Part shown: positions 38,800 to 50,375 of the stretch, in pieces | How positions within the stretch are numbered: position 1 is the stretch's first letter | How the letters are laid out: every line of letters begins with the position of its first letter | From: Loxodes magnus | Lineage: Eukaryota > Ciliophora > Karyorelictea > Loxodida > Loxodidae | Length of the DNA: 64,000 nucleotides | Reading direction: 5' to 3' | NCBI GenBank assembly: GCA_946699065.1 | Contig: CAMPDV010000952.1 | Location: forward strand, 1-64,000 | The notes under the pieces: generated by a model | What the model saw: only the letters and a program-made list of their open reading frames with translations | Database searches by the model: none | What the model was told of the DNA's origin: nothing | Position numbers and translations under genes: made by a program

Positions 38800-40250
38800 A
38801 CAACGTACACTTGTGTGATAAGCCTTACTTATTTGAGGGTTCTCTCGATCGGTACCAGAATCTAACTAGAGTCCTGAAGTCCAAGTCTCAGAGTAATCCT
38901 ACCTCTATGTCGTTTATCTGGTTAGGAATTGGAAAAACCTGAAGACATGACTGAGACAAATTATATATTTAAGTAGAAAATTAAATTAGATTGTGAAATT
39001 TGGCACAAGAATTAGATTTTATTCTATTCCCTTTTAACTTTAGCCTTCAGAAAGAAATAAAATAATTTTGAGAGTAAAGGTAATAAATTTTTATTTAAAA
39101 AACTGAGACAAAAGTGACCAAAGAGATCAGATGAAGCCAGAAATATTTCTAGACTATTTTAAAATCAAATTTGGTTTTTTTATTAATCGTGGTGAACCTA
39201 ATAAAGGTAGAATCACGTTAATTTATTTACTTTAAAAACGTTCTCATCAGATTATTAAATCCTAGCTTCCTTATACTTAGCAAATAAAACTTCCTATTTA
39301 AATTTAGTCTTCTAGGTAGCATTCAAATTAATACTTACTTCTGTGATATTCGATTTTAACTTAGAAAAAGATGCAAGAGAGTAGAATTTATATAATTAAA
39401 ATTTTAAGTTGTCTAAAAGTAGTGTAATATATTACTTAGTAGTACATGAAGGTTAATTGAACCAGCTAAATATTATGAATAATCCTTGAATTAAATTAAA
39501 AGTTCTTAAGAGCCCGACTAGAGAGTAAAGATCTCCTAATGGCAGTGTATCAGGAAAAATATTGAGACCTTTGGCATTACGAAAAGACTCTGATGTAGTA
39601 AAATGTATTCCTGATATTGATATTTTTGTAAGAAGAGGAATGGTCACTGGAGATAATCCTTTTGAATTCATAAATTATGGAGTAAAAGCGTTATAGATTT
39701 TTCTTTCTGTTTAAAATTAGACTTTTCAACAGTGCTCTATGATCTTAAGTCAAGTCTGAAAGCTCTTTTGAATTAAAAGCATCTTGTTGAGAAGTGATGA
39801 TATGGTAAGCTCCCACAGCAAATTAGGATAAAATTTAAAAGTCTTAAATCTTATGAAGAAAATAGAAAGTTTTAAATATAAATGATTTGGCAGGTTCTTA
39901 ATTAAAGTATATTTATCCTATATAAAATGTATATAGAATAATTTAAAATTCCAATAATTAACAGTGATAAATGCTTTAAATGTGGAAGAGGCTATCTTAT
40001 TATCTAGATTCTGGGTATCAATCAATAAAATTACAAATTTCTTAGTTTTCCTGAAATATTCATTAAAAAACACAAAATGTTCTCATACTAAGCTGTATGT
40101 TCAGTGAAAGAAACAATCTAGACGGTTCCAAAAACATTACTATATAAGGCGTGTAGGGGAGCAGAAATTAATCATGGTTATCCGAAAGAAAGTTTATAGA
40201 TTTATCTATCTTGGAACAAAAATGAATGTTTACAGTTAATTTTTAGTATT
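38800..40250. other. conserved unidentified segment of the repeat unit
   Basis: It is the counterpart of left-arm 6180-7550 and similar along its whole length. Open frames with protein-like stretches exist on both strands when stops are ignored. On the plus strand a Met-Thr-Glu-Thr start near 38948 leads into a Cys/Trp-containing charged frame; on the minus strand lies the segment shared with LINE 1. The left and right copies differ by single-base indels, some compensating, so I cannot say which strand, if either, is coding. Confidence 0.4.
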
Positions 40251-40989
40251 TAGATTTGAAATAAGAATGGTTACTTGATATTTAAGATAGAGTAATAACA
40301 ATTTTATAACATAAGCTTCCTAATTTGAACATAAGTTATTAAAGATTTAAATATATTAATTAAAAGTAGGTAAATTATTGTTTAAGGGGTATAAAAATAA
40401 AGATTGACCTTTAAAATTGAATTTAATAAAATCTAAATAAATTAGGCGAAAAATAAAGTTTAACAAGTTTGGATTCAAAAATTAGATAGATATAACTTAT
40501 ATTAATTATTGAAATGATAGATAAATAATTAAATATATAGCTTTTATATATTATCGTGTAAAGAAAATAATCAGTTTAGTTTTATTGAATGTAATAATTC
40601 TTAAGCTTTCTAAATTAAGCTTATATCTTATAAAAGTTAAATATATCTTAAAATCTTATTGATATAATTGTCTGGCTTATTCTATTTATTCCTTAGACTA
40701 ATTACACTTCAATATTTAAACTTTTATTTTAGTATTATTTTACTTTTTAAGTCTCATTTCTGTTTCAGTATTAAGTTCCACTGCCAAAGTAAATTTATCT
40801 AGCATAGTTCTTTCCTTTAAATAAAAATATGCTGACTTATTTTAATATCATGCTTTTAAACTCTCCCTTGCTTCTGTTTGACTGTAGTAGAATCTTACGA
40901 AAAAGAAATTTTCTCCACTAAATTGCAATAAAGTCTATCATTGATATTGAAAGGCATAACTGTAAATCTAAATTTAAGACTCCTTAGTC

Positions 40990-41640
40990 TAAATTTTAAG
41001 CATTTGCTTACATTATTTGGTTACCTTAAACAGCTTAAGCAAATTCATGGATTTAAGAAGCAAAAATAATTTTCCTAATTTTGTTTGCTGAAAGATATTA
41101 AGTTTCAGCTAAGAGTCAATAAAGCCAAAATTTTATACGAGACACTAAATAAAAATTTGAGAAAGAGCTTAGAAACTAGCTATCTAAAATGAATGGAAAC
41201 GATGGTTTTCATATTTATAAGGACAATAAGCTATTTTGGGTAAGAGGAGATAAAGATGTTTTGCCATAAAGATAATAAATAGGATGATAAGGTATTAGAG
41301 ATACTAAAGGGATAAATATTATGTTTTACTGGTGCTTTCTGAAACTAATAAATAGTAGATATAATCTAGAATAAATATAAATGGTGTGATATAGATTGTA
41401 GTTTAATAGGAGTTAAATGTGGTAGATAATGTTAATCTGTTATATGAATAGAAAGTTGGTTAGTAAGACATATTAATGAATGATATGTTTTACATGTTTA
41501 TAAATTAGGCTTAGATACTATTGCTCCCTATCTACATGAAAAGGAATAGATAAGGTTAGCTCTGTATTATATGGAATTGTATTTTGGAATAACTTTGATG
41601 AGGATTGTAGGTGTGGACTGATTTGATATAGTATTAATAA
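40990..41640 (+). CDS. possible coding tract in the repeat unit, unidentified
   Basis: One plus-strand frame from about 41029 gives a basic helical stretch, then a Trp- and Cys-containing part with a 'GQILCFTGAFW' stretch and 'ESWLVRHINEWYVLHV'. Several of its Trp would be UGA. The left copy (about 4790-5380, minus strand) retains most of it. GC skew is strongly G-rich here. No family could be assigned. A BRCT-like or transposase reading was considered, but the motifs are insufficient. Confidence 0.25.
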
Positions 41641-42479
41641 GTTGATTCTTTGAACTTAAGATTAAATTAGAAGTTATCTTGCTTAATTAACCTCTCTTAA
41701 GTATTTAAGATTAATTAAAATTAATCTAAACTTCTTAATTAGTCTCAACCAATACACTATAAGGATAAAACCACTTTACAACACCATTCATTATCAATTC
41801 AAATCACTACACCAATATCATACCATACAGTTTAACTGCCTCCAATTAATTACTCTAAAACTATCTTACATCATAACCAAATCTATAGCATACACACACC
41901 AACTAACTCAAAACTAATTTTTAAGAACTAGCATACAACTAAGACTAACCATTAGAAAGCTTAGTCTCTTCTTAAACAACAGAAACTAATTAATTAGCCA
42001 ACTAATATTAGGCTACAGCTCATTACTGATAGGTCTCTTAGTAGCTTAGTAGAAATAAAACTAAGAGATTAAGAGTTAAGATAGCTTTATTTAATCAAGT
42101 AATGCTAATACATTTTCTGAGAACACTTCTTTAGATGTTAATAGACCTTAAAGAAAAGCTCTTAGCAAATCATAACAGATAGATGCTTCAAACAAGATTG
42201 AATAAGTAGAGTAAAGAGAATCGTAGTTTAATACTTTGAATAGTACTGCAATCTGTTCTTATGATATTCAATCTGTAAAATAAAGTTAGAAGTTGATGAG
42301 GAGGAAAAAGCCTCTTTAGTGAAATAATAAGGTAATAAAAAAGTTAGTTAAACCAGATTTAAATTTAAGCAGAAAAAGGATAGATAAATTATTTATCTTA
42401 TTAGGCTAAAAATGATAAGTTTGCTTAAAGACACTTAAAAGAAGCTAAATTTATAGCAGCTACAACATTAATTTAATAG

Positions 42480-42760
42480 CTTTTAATCTTTATTTTTAAG
42501 AAGTTCTAATTAAAGCAATATAAAAGAGAATAAAACAATAAGCTTAATAAAAGAAATAAGTCTTTATCTATAACAGATAGGTAATACTAGTATAAAGCTT
42601 TATTAAACAAACTTAACTTTCAAAACATAAGAAACAGAAAACATTCAAGTACTTTACATTTTTAAGAAGTAGGAATAAAACCTAGTTATCAACTATAATT
42701 TACCAAACATTTAAGACTTACAAAATAATAGTAGTTTCTGAGTACAAAAAAAGATATAAT
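42480..42760 (-). mobile_element. LINE 1 5'-region fragment
   Basis: On the minus strand this matches 10850-11130, the region upstream of the LINE 1 polymerase, including 'atctgttatagataaa' and 'ttattgttttattctctttt' runs. It lies just outside the right repeat unit, whereas the related sequence lies at the inner end of the left unit. Confidence 0.65.
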
Positions 42761-42954
42761 CACAAAAAACCAACTAATTGAAAGATGTAAAATCAACTCT
42801 AACAAATTAGCAGAGATTGAAGGCTTAACAAAGGCATATCAATGAAGACCCGAATAAATAAAGGCAAATTAAATTTCATTTAAGTAAGGTAACGGATTCT
42901 ATATTAAACAATGTCTAAATAAGTTTTGCTATAAGATAATAGATTTAATAAGAA

Positions 42955-43345
42955 AATTAAAAACAGCTAGAGCAGTTGAGAAAGACCATATCTTTATCGT
43001 GCTATCTCAACTTCCGGAGATAATTCATTCCATATCACTTGCTAGAGCTACAGAATTAACGCAACTCGAATGACCCGTCAAAGTTCTTTGGAGGGTACCA
43101 GTCTGGAAATCCCACATCTTTATCGTACAATCGGAACTTCCTGAGACAATTGATTTCATGTCACTTGTTAAAGCTACAAAATTAACGTAACTCGAATGAG
43201 CCGTCAAAGTTAAGTCTAAAATATTAAAGAATTACCTTGAGATTAGTCGTAGGAAATGTTGTTTAGCAATTTTTAGAAGCAGAGGTTGAATTTGGTATTT
43301 AAATAGAAGAAGGGGTATTGTTGGGACTGATTTGTTGTTGTTAAT
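42955..43345 (-). CDS. WD40 repeat protein fragment
   Basis: Two and a part WD40 repeats read clearly: 'SDMKSIVSGSSDCTIKMWD', then 'TLTGHSSCVNSVALASDME', and after an in-frame UGA read as Trp, 'IISGSWDSTIKIW', where the second UGA supplies the Trp of GSWD. WD40 repeats form beta-propeller scaffolds for protein binding. A 20-nt GT...AG intron at 43216-43235 joins an upstream exon (about 43236-43340) rich in Asn/Phe/Leu. Downstream of the last Trp the similarity ends near 42960, about 750 bp from the edge of the large repeat unit, so the gene is probably truncated. A related locus with an almost identical intron lies at 53 kb. Confidence 0.65.
43216..43235 (-). other. 20-nt intron of the WD40 gene
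   Basis: It starts GTAATTC and ends TATTTTAG. The homologous locus at 53720-53738 has the same sequence one base shorter. The shared position and sequence in two diverged WD40 loci support it as a real intron. Confidence 0.7.
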
Positions 43346-43999
43346 ATTTTTGGTAAAAAAAGAGTTTTAGTAAATGATATTAGTTTTGATTGAATTTTGA
43401 TAACTAAGTTGAATAATTTGGAAATGAAAGTAACTGATCTTAATAATTTTGGTTATTTAAGTTGAATTAAATAATAAAAATATTGATTTATTAAGATACT
43501 TATAAGATTTTATTAATTAAATTATTGAAAATTCTAATTTTTAAGCTTAAATGCAGAAAAATATAAAGCTGTCTTTGTCCATTAAAGGTTTTAGAATTTG
43601 AATGATTTGATATGTTTTGACTTTTAAATAAAAGGATAAATGATTATATCAAAAGTTTATAACTAAGAATTTAAATCCTTATTATAATAACTTTACTATG
43701 CATTTATTAATCATACCTTATTTGAGTTTTAAATAAAAAGACTCTTACCTTATTTCAATATAAACCCTTTTAAATGATAAACAAAATAATAAAAATGCTT
43801 TAAAAACTACTGTTATTAATTATTCTTTACACTTACATTTAATCAAACAAATTAGTTATTTTTATTTTTCTTATTCCTGAATCTTGACTCATTTAAAAAG
43901 TAATTATTTAATTTTTCTTATTCTCATATTACTAAAATATTTAGTGTTCGCTCAATCATCTTAAAATCTAATTTTTTTTAAAGTTTTTTTGTACTAAAT

Positions 44000-46800
44000 C
44001 ATGTTTTTTATCTTAGAATCAATATTTTCTAATATTTGTTTACTCTTTTTTTTCTTAATTTATTAATAGTCGATTATATTCTACCATTTCCTTTTAGTTT
44101 TTTTCCATACTTTATTAATTTTATTTTTGATTGGAAATTTACTCTTTTCTTATTTTTTTTTATATTTGTGATTAGTTTTTTATTGTTTCTTGAATTTAAA
44201 AACCGTATTCTTTTATAATTTATCTGCAAAATAAACATTCAAATTCATGTATAAATTTTCCTTATTTGCTATAAATAATATTTATTCTTAATCAATGGGT
44301 TTTTCAAAAAATCAGCTCTAAAATGTGAAATTTGCTTTCTAAGTCTATAGATTAATTTTATTTTTATCAATTTCTTGTTTGTTGTTATATATTTAATTTT
44401 TAAATTAAGCCTTATTTTTATATTATCAGTATATATTTTTGTTTTTCATGTATTATATTATTTTTATTATTCTCTTAAGAAATTTTGTTTGTATTTTTAA
44501 ATTCCTTTAGCATAGTTTTTTATATGCAGATTTTTAATTTATTCACTATTTATTTCGTAGTATTTTTAAATTTTTTTCTTTTTTCTTTTATATTTTAAGT
44601 TCTGTTTTTACTCTATTTGAATAATTACTAAAATTTTATATCTTGTCTGCCTTTTTTTTCTTGATCATTTCTGAATTATTCTAATAACTTCTTGTAGAAT
44701 TTTAAAAATCTTTATGCTTTCGCTTCTCAAATTTATATTAGTTAAATATATATTAGATTTCTTTAATTGGTGCTTGTGGTACTTTCAAGCATTTTATAAT
44801 TATTTATCTTTGAACTATTTAAATTATATTTTTTCATTTTGTTATTCCTACCTAATACTATATGGAATTAATTCTAATCAGTATTCTTATTTTAGCATAT
44901 CAAATAAATTGAATAAAACCTTAAGGGAATTGATTATATTTTTAAAGAGTTGTGATTATAATATAAATACTGATTATTTAAGTTTTTTGAAGGGCTATTA
45001 AAGATTTATCTTTTCTTAATTAAGTTAATTTATTTGATATCCTAAGTATTTCATTTTTTGTTTTATTTATATTTTTTATCAGAAAAGCCTCAATATCTTA
45101 AGTCGTTGAAATCTTATTCTTGAATATTTGTATAAATTCAAAATCCTCCTTGCTAAAATTAAGTTTTAGTAATTAAAAAATATTTCAGTTTCGTTAAATT
45201 AAATTACATATTTTTTTAGTTATTTGCTATTAGTATTAAATCATTTGCCCAAGCAAATTAATGTTTTTAATTTTATGACTTAGATTTTCATATTTACCCT
45301 AAATATCTTGATACTATATTATATATACCATTGCTAATAGTGATCCTCTTGAGCTTCCTGGTAAAACTCCATTTATTTGTTGAATTTTGATTATAATTCT
45401 TTATACAGATTAAAAGTTATTTATACTAACTAATATGTATCTTTTATTATATTAATTATATTTTATGAATGTATAATCTTTTCATTTGGTAAAATTAAAT
45501 TTAAGCATTTATTGTATCCAGCATTTTTAAGCATCAATTAGAATGAGTTTTTATTTTTCTTTTAATTTTTATAGTTTTCTATTATTTATCAAAGTTATCA
45601 TATACTATTAGCAGTTTACATCTTTTTATAAATCCTTTTTGATCTTTACCTAGCAAACTAATCTCTTATATTTCTTAATATATTTGGTTATTTTATCAAA
45701 TAATTTTTAGATTATATCTATGAGTGCTATTGGTGATAATTGTTTCAGTTTTATTGGATTTATTATAGTGGGTTATTATTATAATAACTTTATTCATTTA
45801 ATTAGGTAATTTTTATTACTTCTAGTAGTTTTAGTAAAATTCGCATGGTATTTATCATAAATCGTTATATGAGTTTTTAATTGTTTCATTTGAAATTTAA
45901 TCAAATCCTTAGGCTTTGTTGTTAGATAAAGATCTTAATACATCTCCTACTTTTAATGAAATAACTTCCTCATTTTAATCTTTTAAACCTGGGTTTATGC
46001 TTATTCCTTAGATTTTATTAATTAATTTAATATTTTATTTTATTTAGTTTAAAAGCAGGCTTTATAGTTTGTTAAATACACCTTTTTTTCCAATTTTTAA
46101 TTAATTTTTTATTTTAGTTAGCTTTATTTTTTATCCTTTTTGATTTAAAATATTTTGACTTATTCCCCATTTCTTGATAGTTACCATTTAGAAATATTAA
46201 TTAATTATTTTAATTTTCTTGTTATTATTCTGTTTGGATTTTAATAAATTTGTCTTTTCTTTTAAATATTTCCTTTTAAGTTTGAATATCTATTATATTA
46301 ATTTATTTCTTATATGTATACTTTCTAACTTTATTTTCCTCAGTTTCTATTAATATTATATTTAAGATTATTCAACCTCTTGTTTATTTTTTATTCTCGC
46401 ACTATTGAGTGCAGATATAGAAATAATTTCATAATAAGGTTGTATTATTCTTCTAAATTTAGTTATTCAATTAATTAATTAAAAAATTATTATGTTCCTC
46501 TATATTATTCTTTCTAGTATTACTTTCAAATATCTTATTTTAGTTATTTAATTTATAACTTATTTCAATTTATTTCCTTCATTTTGCTAGATAACTTTTA
46601 TCTCATTTAAAGTAAGAAATTATCTTATTCCTACTTTTTCTTATATTATAAACCTGATATTTTCTTACTTACCTATTTAATAATTTATCAATATATGATC
46701 AATTCATTATCTCCTTTTCTTCACTTATCTGTATAACTATTTTTTATCCATTTATATCTATTCAATCAATTATTCAATTTAGGGTTTCAACTCATTTCTA
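44000..46800 (-). mobile_element. non-LTR retrotransposon (LINE 2), reverse transcriptase
   Basis: On the minus strand the polymerase reads in order: 'LSNNKAQGFDQISNE' (about 45920, the KA-G-D-I-NE motif at the start of LINE polymerases), 'QLSPIALIDI' (about 45730, the RPI-LL block), 'LIDAQKCW' (motif A), 'GVLPGSSRGSLLAM' (about 45345, motif B), 'WANDLILIAN' (about 45230, motif C with ND in place of DD) and 'MKYLGYQIN' (about 45035, thumb). At least one frame change separates the first two motifs. Limits are approximate: 5' sequence up to 46800 and 3' sequence to about 44000 are AT-rich, with no recognised endonuclease. It is a different family from LINE 1. Confidence 0.7.
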
Positions 46801-46869
46801 CCAAAAGACTTGATTTTGATGATAAAATAAAATGAATCTTTATAATATCTAGATAGTAAACTATTAAGA

Positions 46870-49800
46870 TTTGTATTATTAGGAGCAAAGGATGATGAGA
46901 GTTTAGGACAACTTGAAAAAGACAAGTATTGGTTAGGTTTTTTATAGTGAGAGACAAGTTAGAACGAATCTGAGAAAATATTTCCTAATTTTATTAATTG
47001 TTGTAAAGGGTTTGTCTAAGCTTGACTTATGAGATCCCAGAAATTAAGGAAGTAATAGATTTACATCCTCATTTTTTCACTAAACAAATAGATAAATAAA
47101 ACCGATTTATTCAGAAAGAAGAACTTATAAAAAAAGGAGATGTTTACTGTATTGTTAAATTACTACTTAAGATAGTACAAAAAAATTTTAATGTTTAGCA
47201 AAATAAATTAATTCAACTTTCTATATGAATTAACATGAAAAATGCTTCATTTAACTAAAATAAGAGCGACTACTGTTTTAGGAAAATAACTTTGTCAATT
47301 TGTAAAATTTTAACCCTGAAATACTAGGAAGGTACTTGAAGTCTGGTAAAGTCCTTAAAGACAAAATAACTCACCCAAAATCTAAATAAGTTGTTCCTCT
47401 TATAAAAAGAGAAATTGAAACTCGTTAGCTGTAACATTTTAGATTAATTACTTCAGAATTACTTGCTTTTTTTAGTAGTACAGGCGAATATCTAAAGTAT
47501 TGCTTAAATACAATTCAGTACCTTAAATCCTTATAATCTGCTTCTATATTACAGGTATTGTATTTACTAAAAACGAAACAATTTAAAATAACACAGCTGT
47601 TTAGAGTAAAGTCCAGTCCTTAATAGAAGGTCAAGATTCACCATATAAGATAAAATGGAAGGCAATTCATCATATAAAAAGAAAAACCTTAAAGATCTCA
47701 AGCAAGCATTAAAAGGATTTAAAATAAAAGTAATAAATCCGAACATTAGTAATTTTTAACGTTGCAAAAACTTCAAAAACCGTAGCTAGAACAGTAAAAG
47801 TCCACAGTGGTAAGACTTTTATACCAAGCGCGAAGAAGATGAAAGCAAAAGATTTGATTTTCTATTGAGAGATAAAATTTAATGAGGCTTTCTGATTTTT
47901 TGTTTCGCGAGATAAAGATAAAGTTTCATATCTGAATTTCCTCTAAGCATATTTATTGCTTACTAAGAATGATTTTTTAGCACAAAAATAAGAAGGAAGA
48001 ACTTAATCTTCTTTAGATATAAAAATTGAAGCAACCGCACAAAACAGTTACATGCAAGTTATAAGCCATCAAGACTAAATACTGTAAACTGTCTTCCCAT
48101 TCATAAGAATCATTTATTAAGTTGCCTTATTCCATAATAAACTCTTAATTGAATTACTCACCTATTATGAGTTGGTCTGGTTTTCAGATAAATTATAACT
48201 AAACCAATATTAATAAATTGGTTAATAGGAGAACAAGAAAAATCTAGGCTTTGTCAGTTATAAACGCTAAGTTTATCAGACAGAAGTTAAATAGATAATA
48301 GAAAAAGATATTTTTATAGACTGAAATTCTTCATATTTTGAATAAAACGTTACACTATTTATAAATTCAAAGTCAGATAGATTTAAATGCATTTTGTTCT
48401 TTTTCTTGGATAGTCGAATCAGGAAATTGAAATACCTAATTAGTAGTTAAAATTTAACTGATTATATATTATTTGACAGTTAAGATTAAAAAAGAGATTT
48501 GGCTTAGCTGTAAAAGATAATAGGGATTGGGCCTTAATTTTTTAATTTGTAAACTTTTAGCTGAAGGAGGAGAGGAATTATTAGCTGAGATGTGGATGAA
48601 ATATAAATTTTAGGATTTAGCATAAAAACAGCTATAGGGGTCCTTCCCTTGAATTAGAAAATTACATACTAATTTTTATGATGAAGTACAATCTATAAGA
48701 GCCTATAATGGAAATAAATCTTAGAGGTTTAAAATGTGGTTTGTAGAAATGAATAAATGATTACTCTATAAATTTTAATATTTGAGATATTTAAGCTTAA
48801 CCTGAGAAATGTATAATAATAATTTTAAAAATACTTAAACAAAGAAAAATTAGATAGCTAAATTATAATCGAACGTCAATAGTTAATCTGATCTGATATT
48901 AGTAAAGTATAGTATGAAAATATTTTTCCATTAAAGTTGACTCAAAATAGGATTAATATATGGAAAGTAAGAAAAATAGCTTATACTATTGATAGAGATT
49001 CTAGATTAGAATTAAAAAGTATAACACAATACATAAGTTAAGTCTAGGTAATAAGACAAAATACTGAATAAATTTAGTAAGAGACATTGAATAAGAAGTA
49101 GCTTAATCTAAGGATAGTCAGTTACAATTCTAAACTTGAATTTTTACTCTTACGTCAGTGGAGCAAAAAATATATCAATAATTAAGTAAAACTAGCATAA
49201 TAGGAGAAAACATCTTCTGAGTAGTTTAGCAAGCAAAATTGGGAAAGGAAATATCGAAAACTCATTATCTCATCACAAATTTAATTCATTTTCGAGCAGA
49301 TCAAATCAGAAACACAGAAGTTATCATAAGAAAATAATCCTTTCTATTTAGAATAAAAATACCTTAAAAAGAATTAAAAGTAAAGAGTAAAGCATAGAGT
49401 TTATCGGAAAGTACTATATAATGAAATAACTTAAATTAAAACAGTAAAACTTTCAAAATTACTTAGAATGGTCTTATAATAATTCTATCCAGAATCAAGT
49501 TATTATAACTGCATTAATATCTTCCATTCAGCTTTAAGTAGTTTTATCTATATTTATCAAATATAGTATTTAAAGCTATGTAAATTATCTTAGTAAACTA
49601 TTAAATGCTGAATTATGAAAAAAGATATAAAATCTATTTTAATAAAAACATTCAGCTTAATAAATATAACTAACTTGATAAGTCAATAAAACATAGTCAA
49701 TTAAATCCTTTCTTAACTAAATAAATAAATTTAAAGATTTGGTTTGATCAGATAAAGTAAAAAAAATAAATGAATTACAGAAAGATTTAGGGCTAATTAT

Positions 49801-49930
49801 ATATTTGCAAAAGGATGATTTTTTTATGAATATTGTCTACATAAATAAAAAAAGAAAAAAGCAGAAAATAATAGAAACACAATTGCAGAATATTATTGTA
49901 ATAAGTAAGAGTAATTTTTGCTTAATTTGC
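46870..49930 (+). CDS. long unidentified coding tract
   Basis: Starting near 46890, protein-like frames continue for about 3 kb with one clear early frame change (about 47025, possibly an intron). The first part gives 'LTYEIPEIKEVIDLHPHFF', then a Lys-rich helical stretch with Cys and Trp. A later part has 'EYLKYCLNTIQYLKSL' and, near 48400, 'FCSFSWIVESGNW'. The GC content is a little above the flanks. No polymerase, nuclease or other family motif is recognised. It lies between LINE 2 (opposite strand) and the 50-kb zinc-knuckle gene (same strand). It could be the second gene of that element or an unrelated host gene. Confidence 0.3.
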
Positions 49931-50375
49931 TATGAATGTTCATTAACTAATTTATAATTAAATTTAATATAGTTTATTACTAATACTTTACTCTTCATTT
50001 ATCCTTTTTACTAACGATAAAATTTTTTTCTGTTCTTATGTTACTATTTTTTTGTTAGTTGTTCTATTTATCGGCTATTAATAACAAGTCCTCTAATTTA
50101 TATACTTAAGCTAGATTGAATAAAGTTGACTCTACGCTTAATAGGAATTATAGATTATTTCAAATCTTAAGCTTCATTAATTGAGCTAATTTTATTAGAT
50201 AGGAGTTATATTCCAATGATAAAAAAGCAAAACTAAAGCATATAATCTAATAATTAGAAGACTGCTAAAAAGATGTTATTATATATATAAAAATGGCTTC
50301 TAAGAAATAACAGAACTTTGAACAAAACATTTAAACAGGAAAATTCTCTAAAAAATAAAAAACGAAATAATTACA

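Larger units (their letters stand above)
35400..42213 (+). repeat. large dispersed repeat unit, right copy
   Basis: The unit starts with an array of about eight 99-bp units (35430-36130). It continues through the RING-kelch gene (36739-38184), a region matching the left copy at 38800-40250, and an unidentified conserved part up to 42213. The left copy (4174-10560) is its inverted counterpart 25 kb away, and the start of a third copy lies at 62935. The two complete copies differ throughout by point changes and small indels, so the duplication is not recent. The unit is bounded sharply at 42213 next to a WD40 fragment. Confidence 0.9.

Noticed and set aside
4174-42213. One giant element with 6-kb terminal inverted repeats (Polinton- or Tlr-like)
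   Set aside because: The interior carries two tRNA genes and a host-like receptor gene. No capsid, protein-primed polymerase or integrase motif is seen, and a third unit copy exists alone at 62935, so the arms are better seen as dispersed copies.
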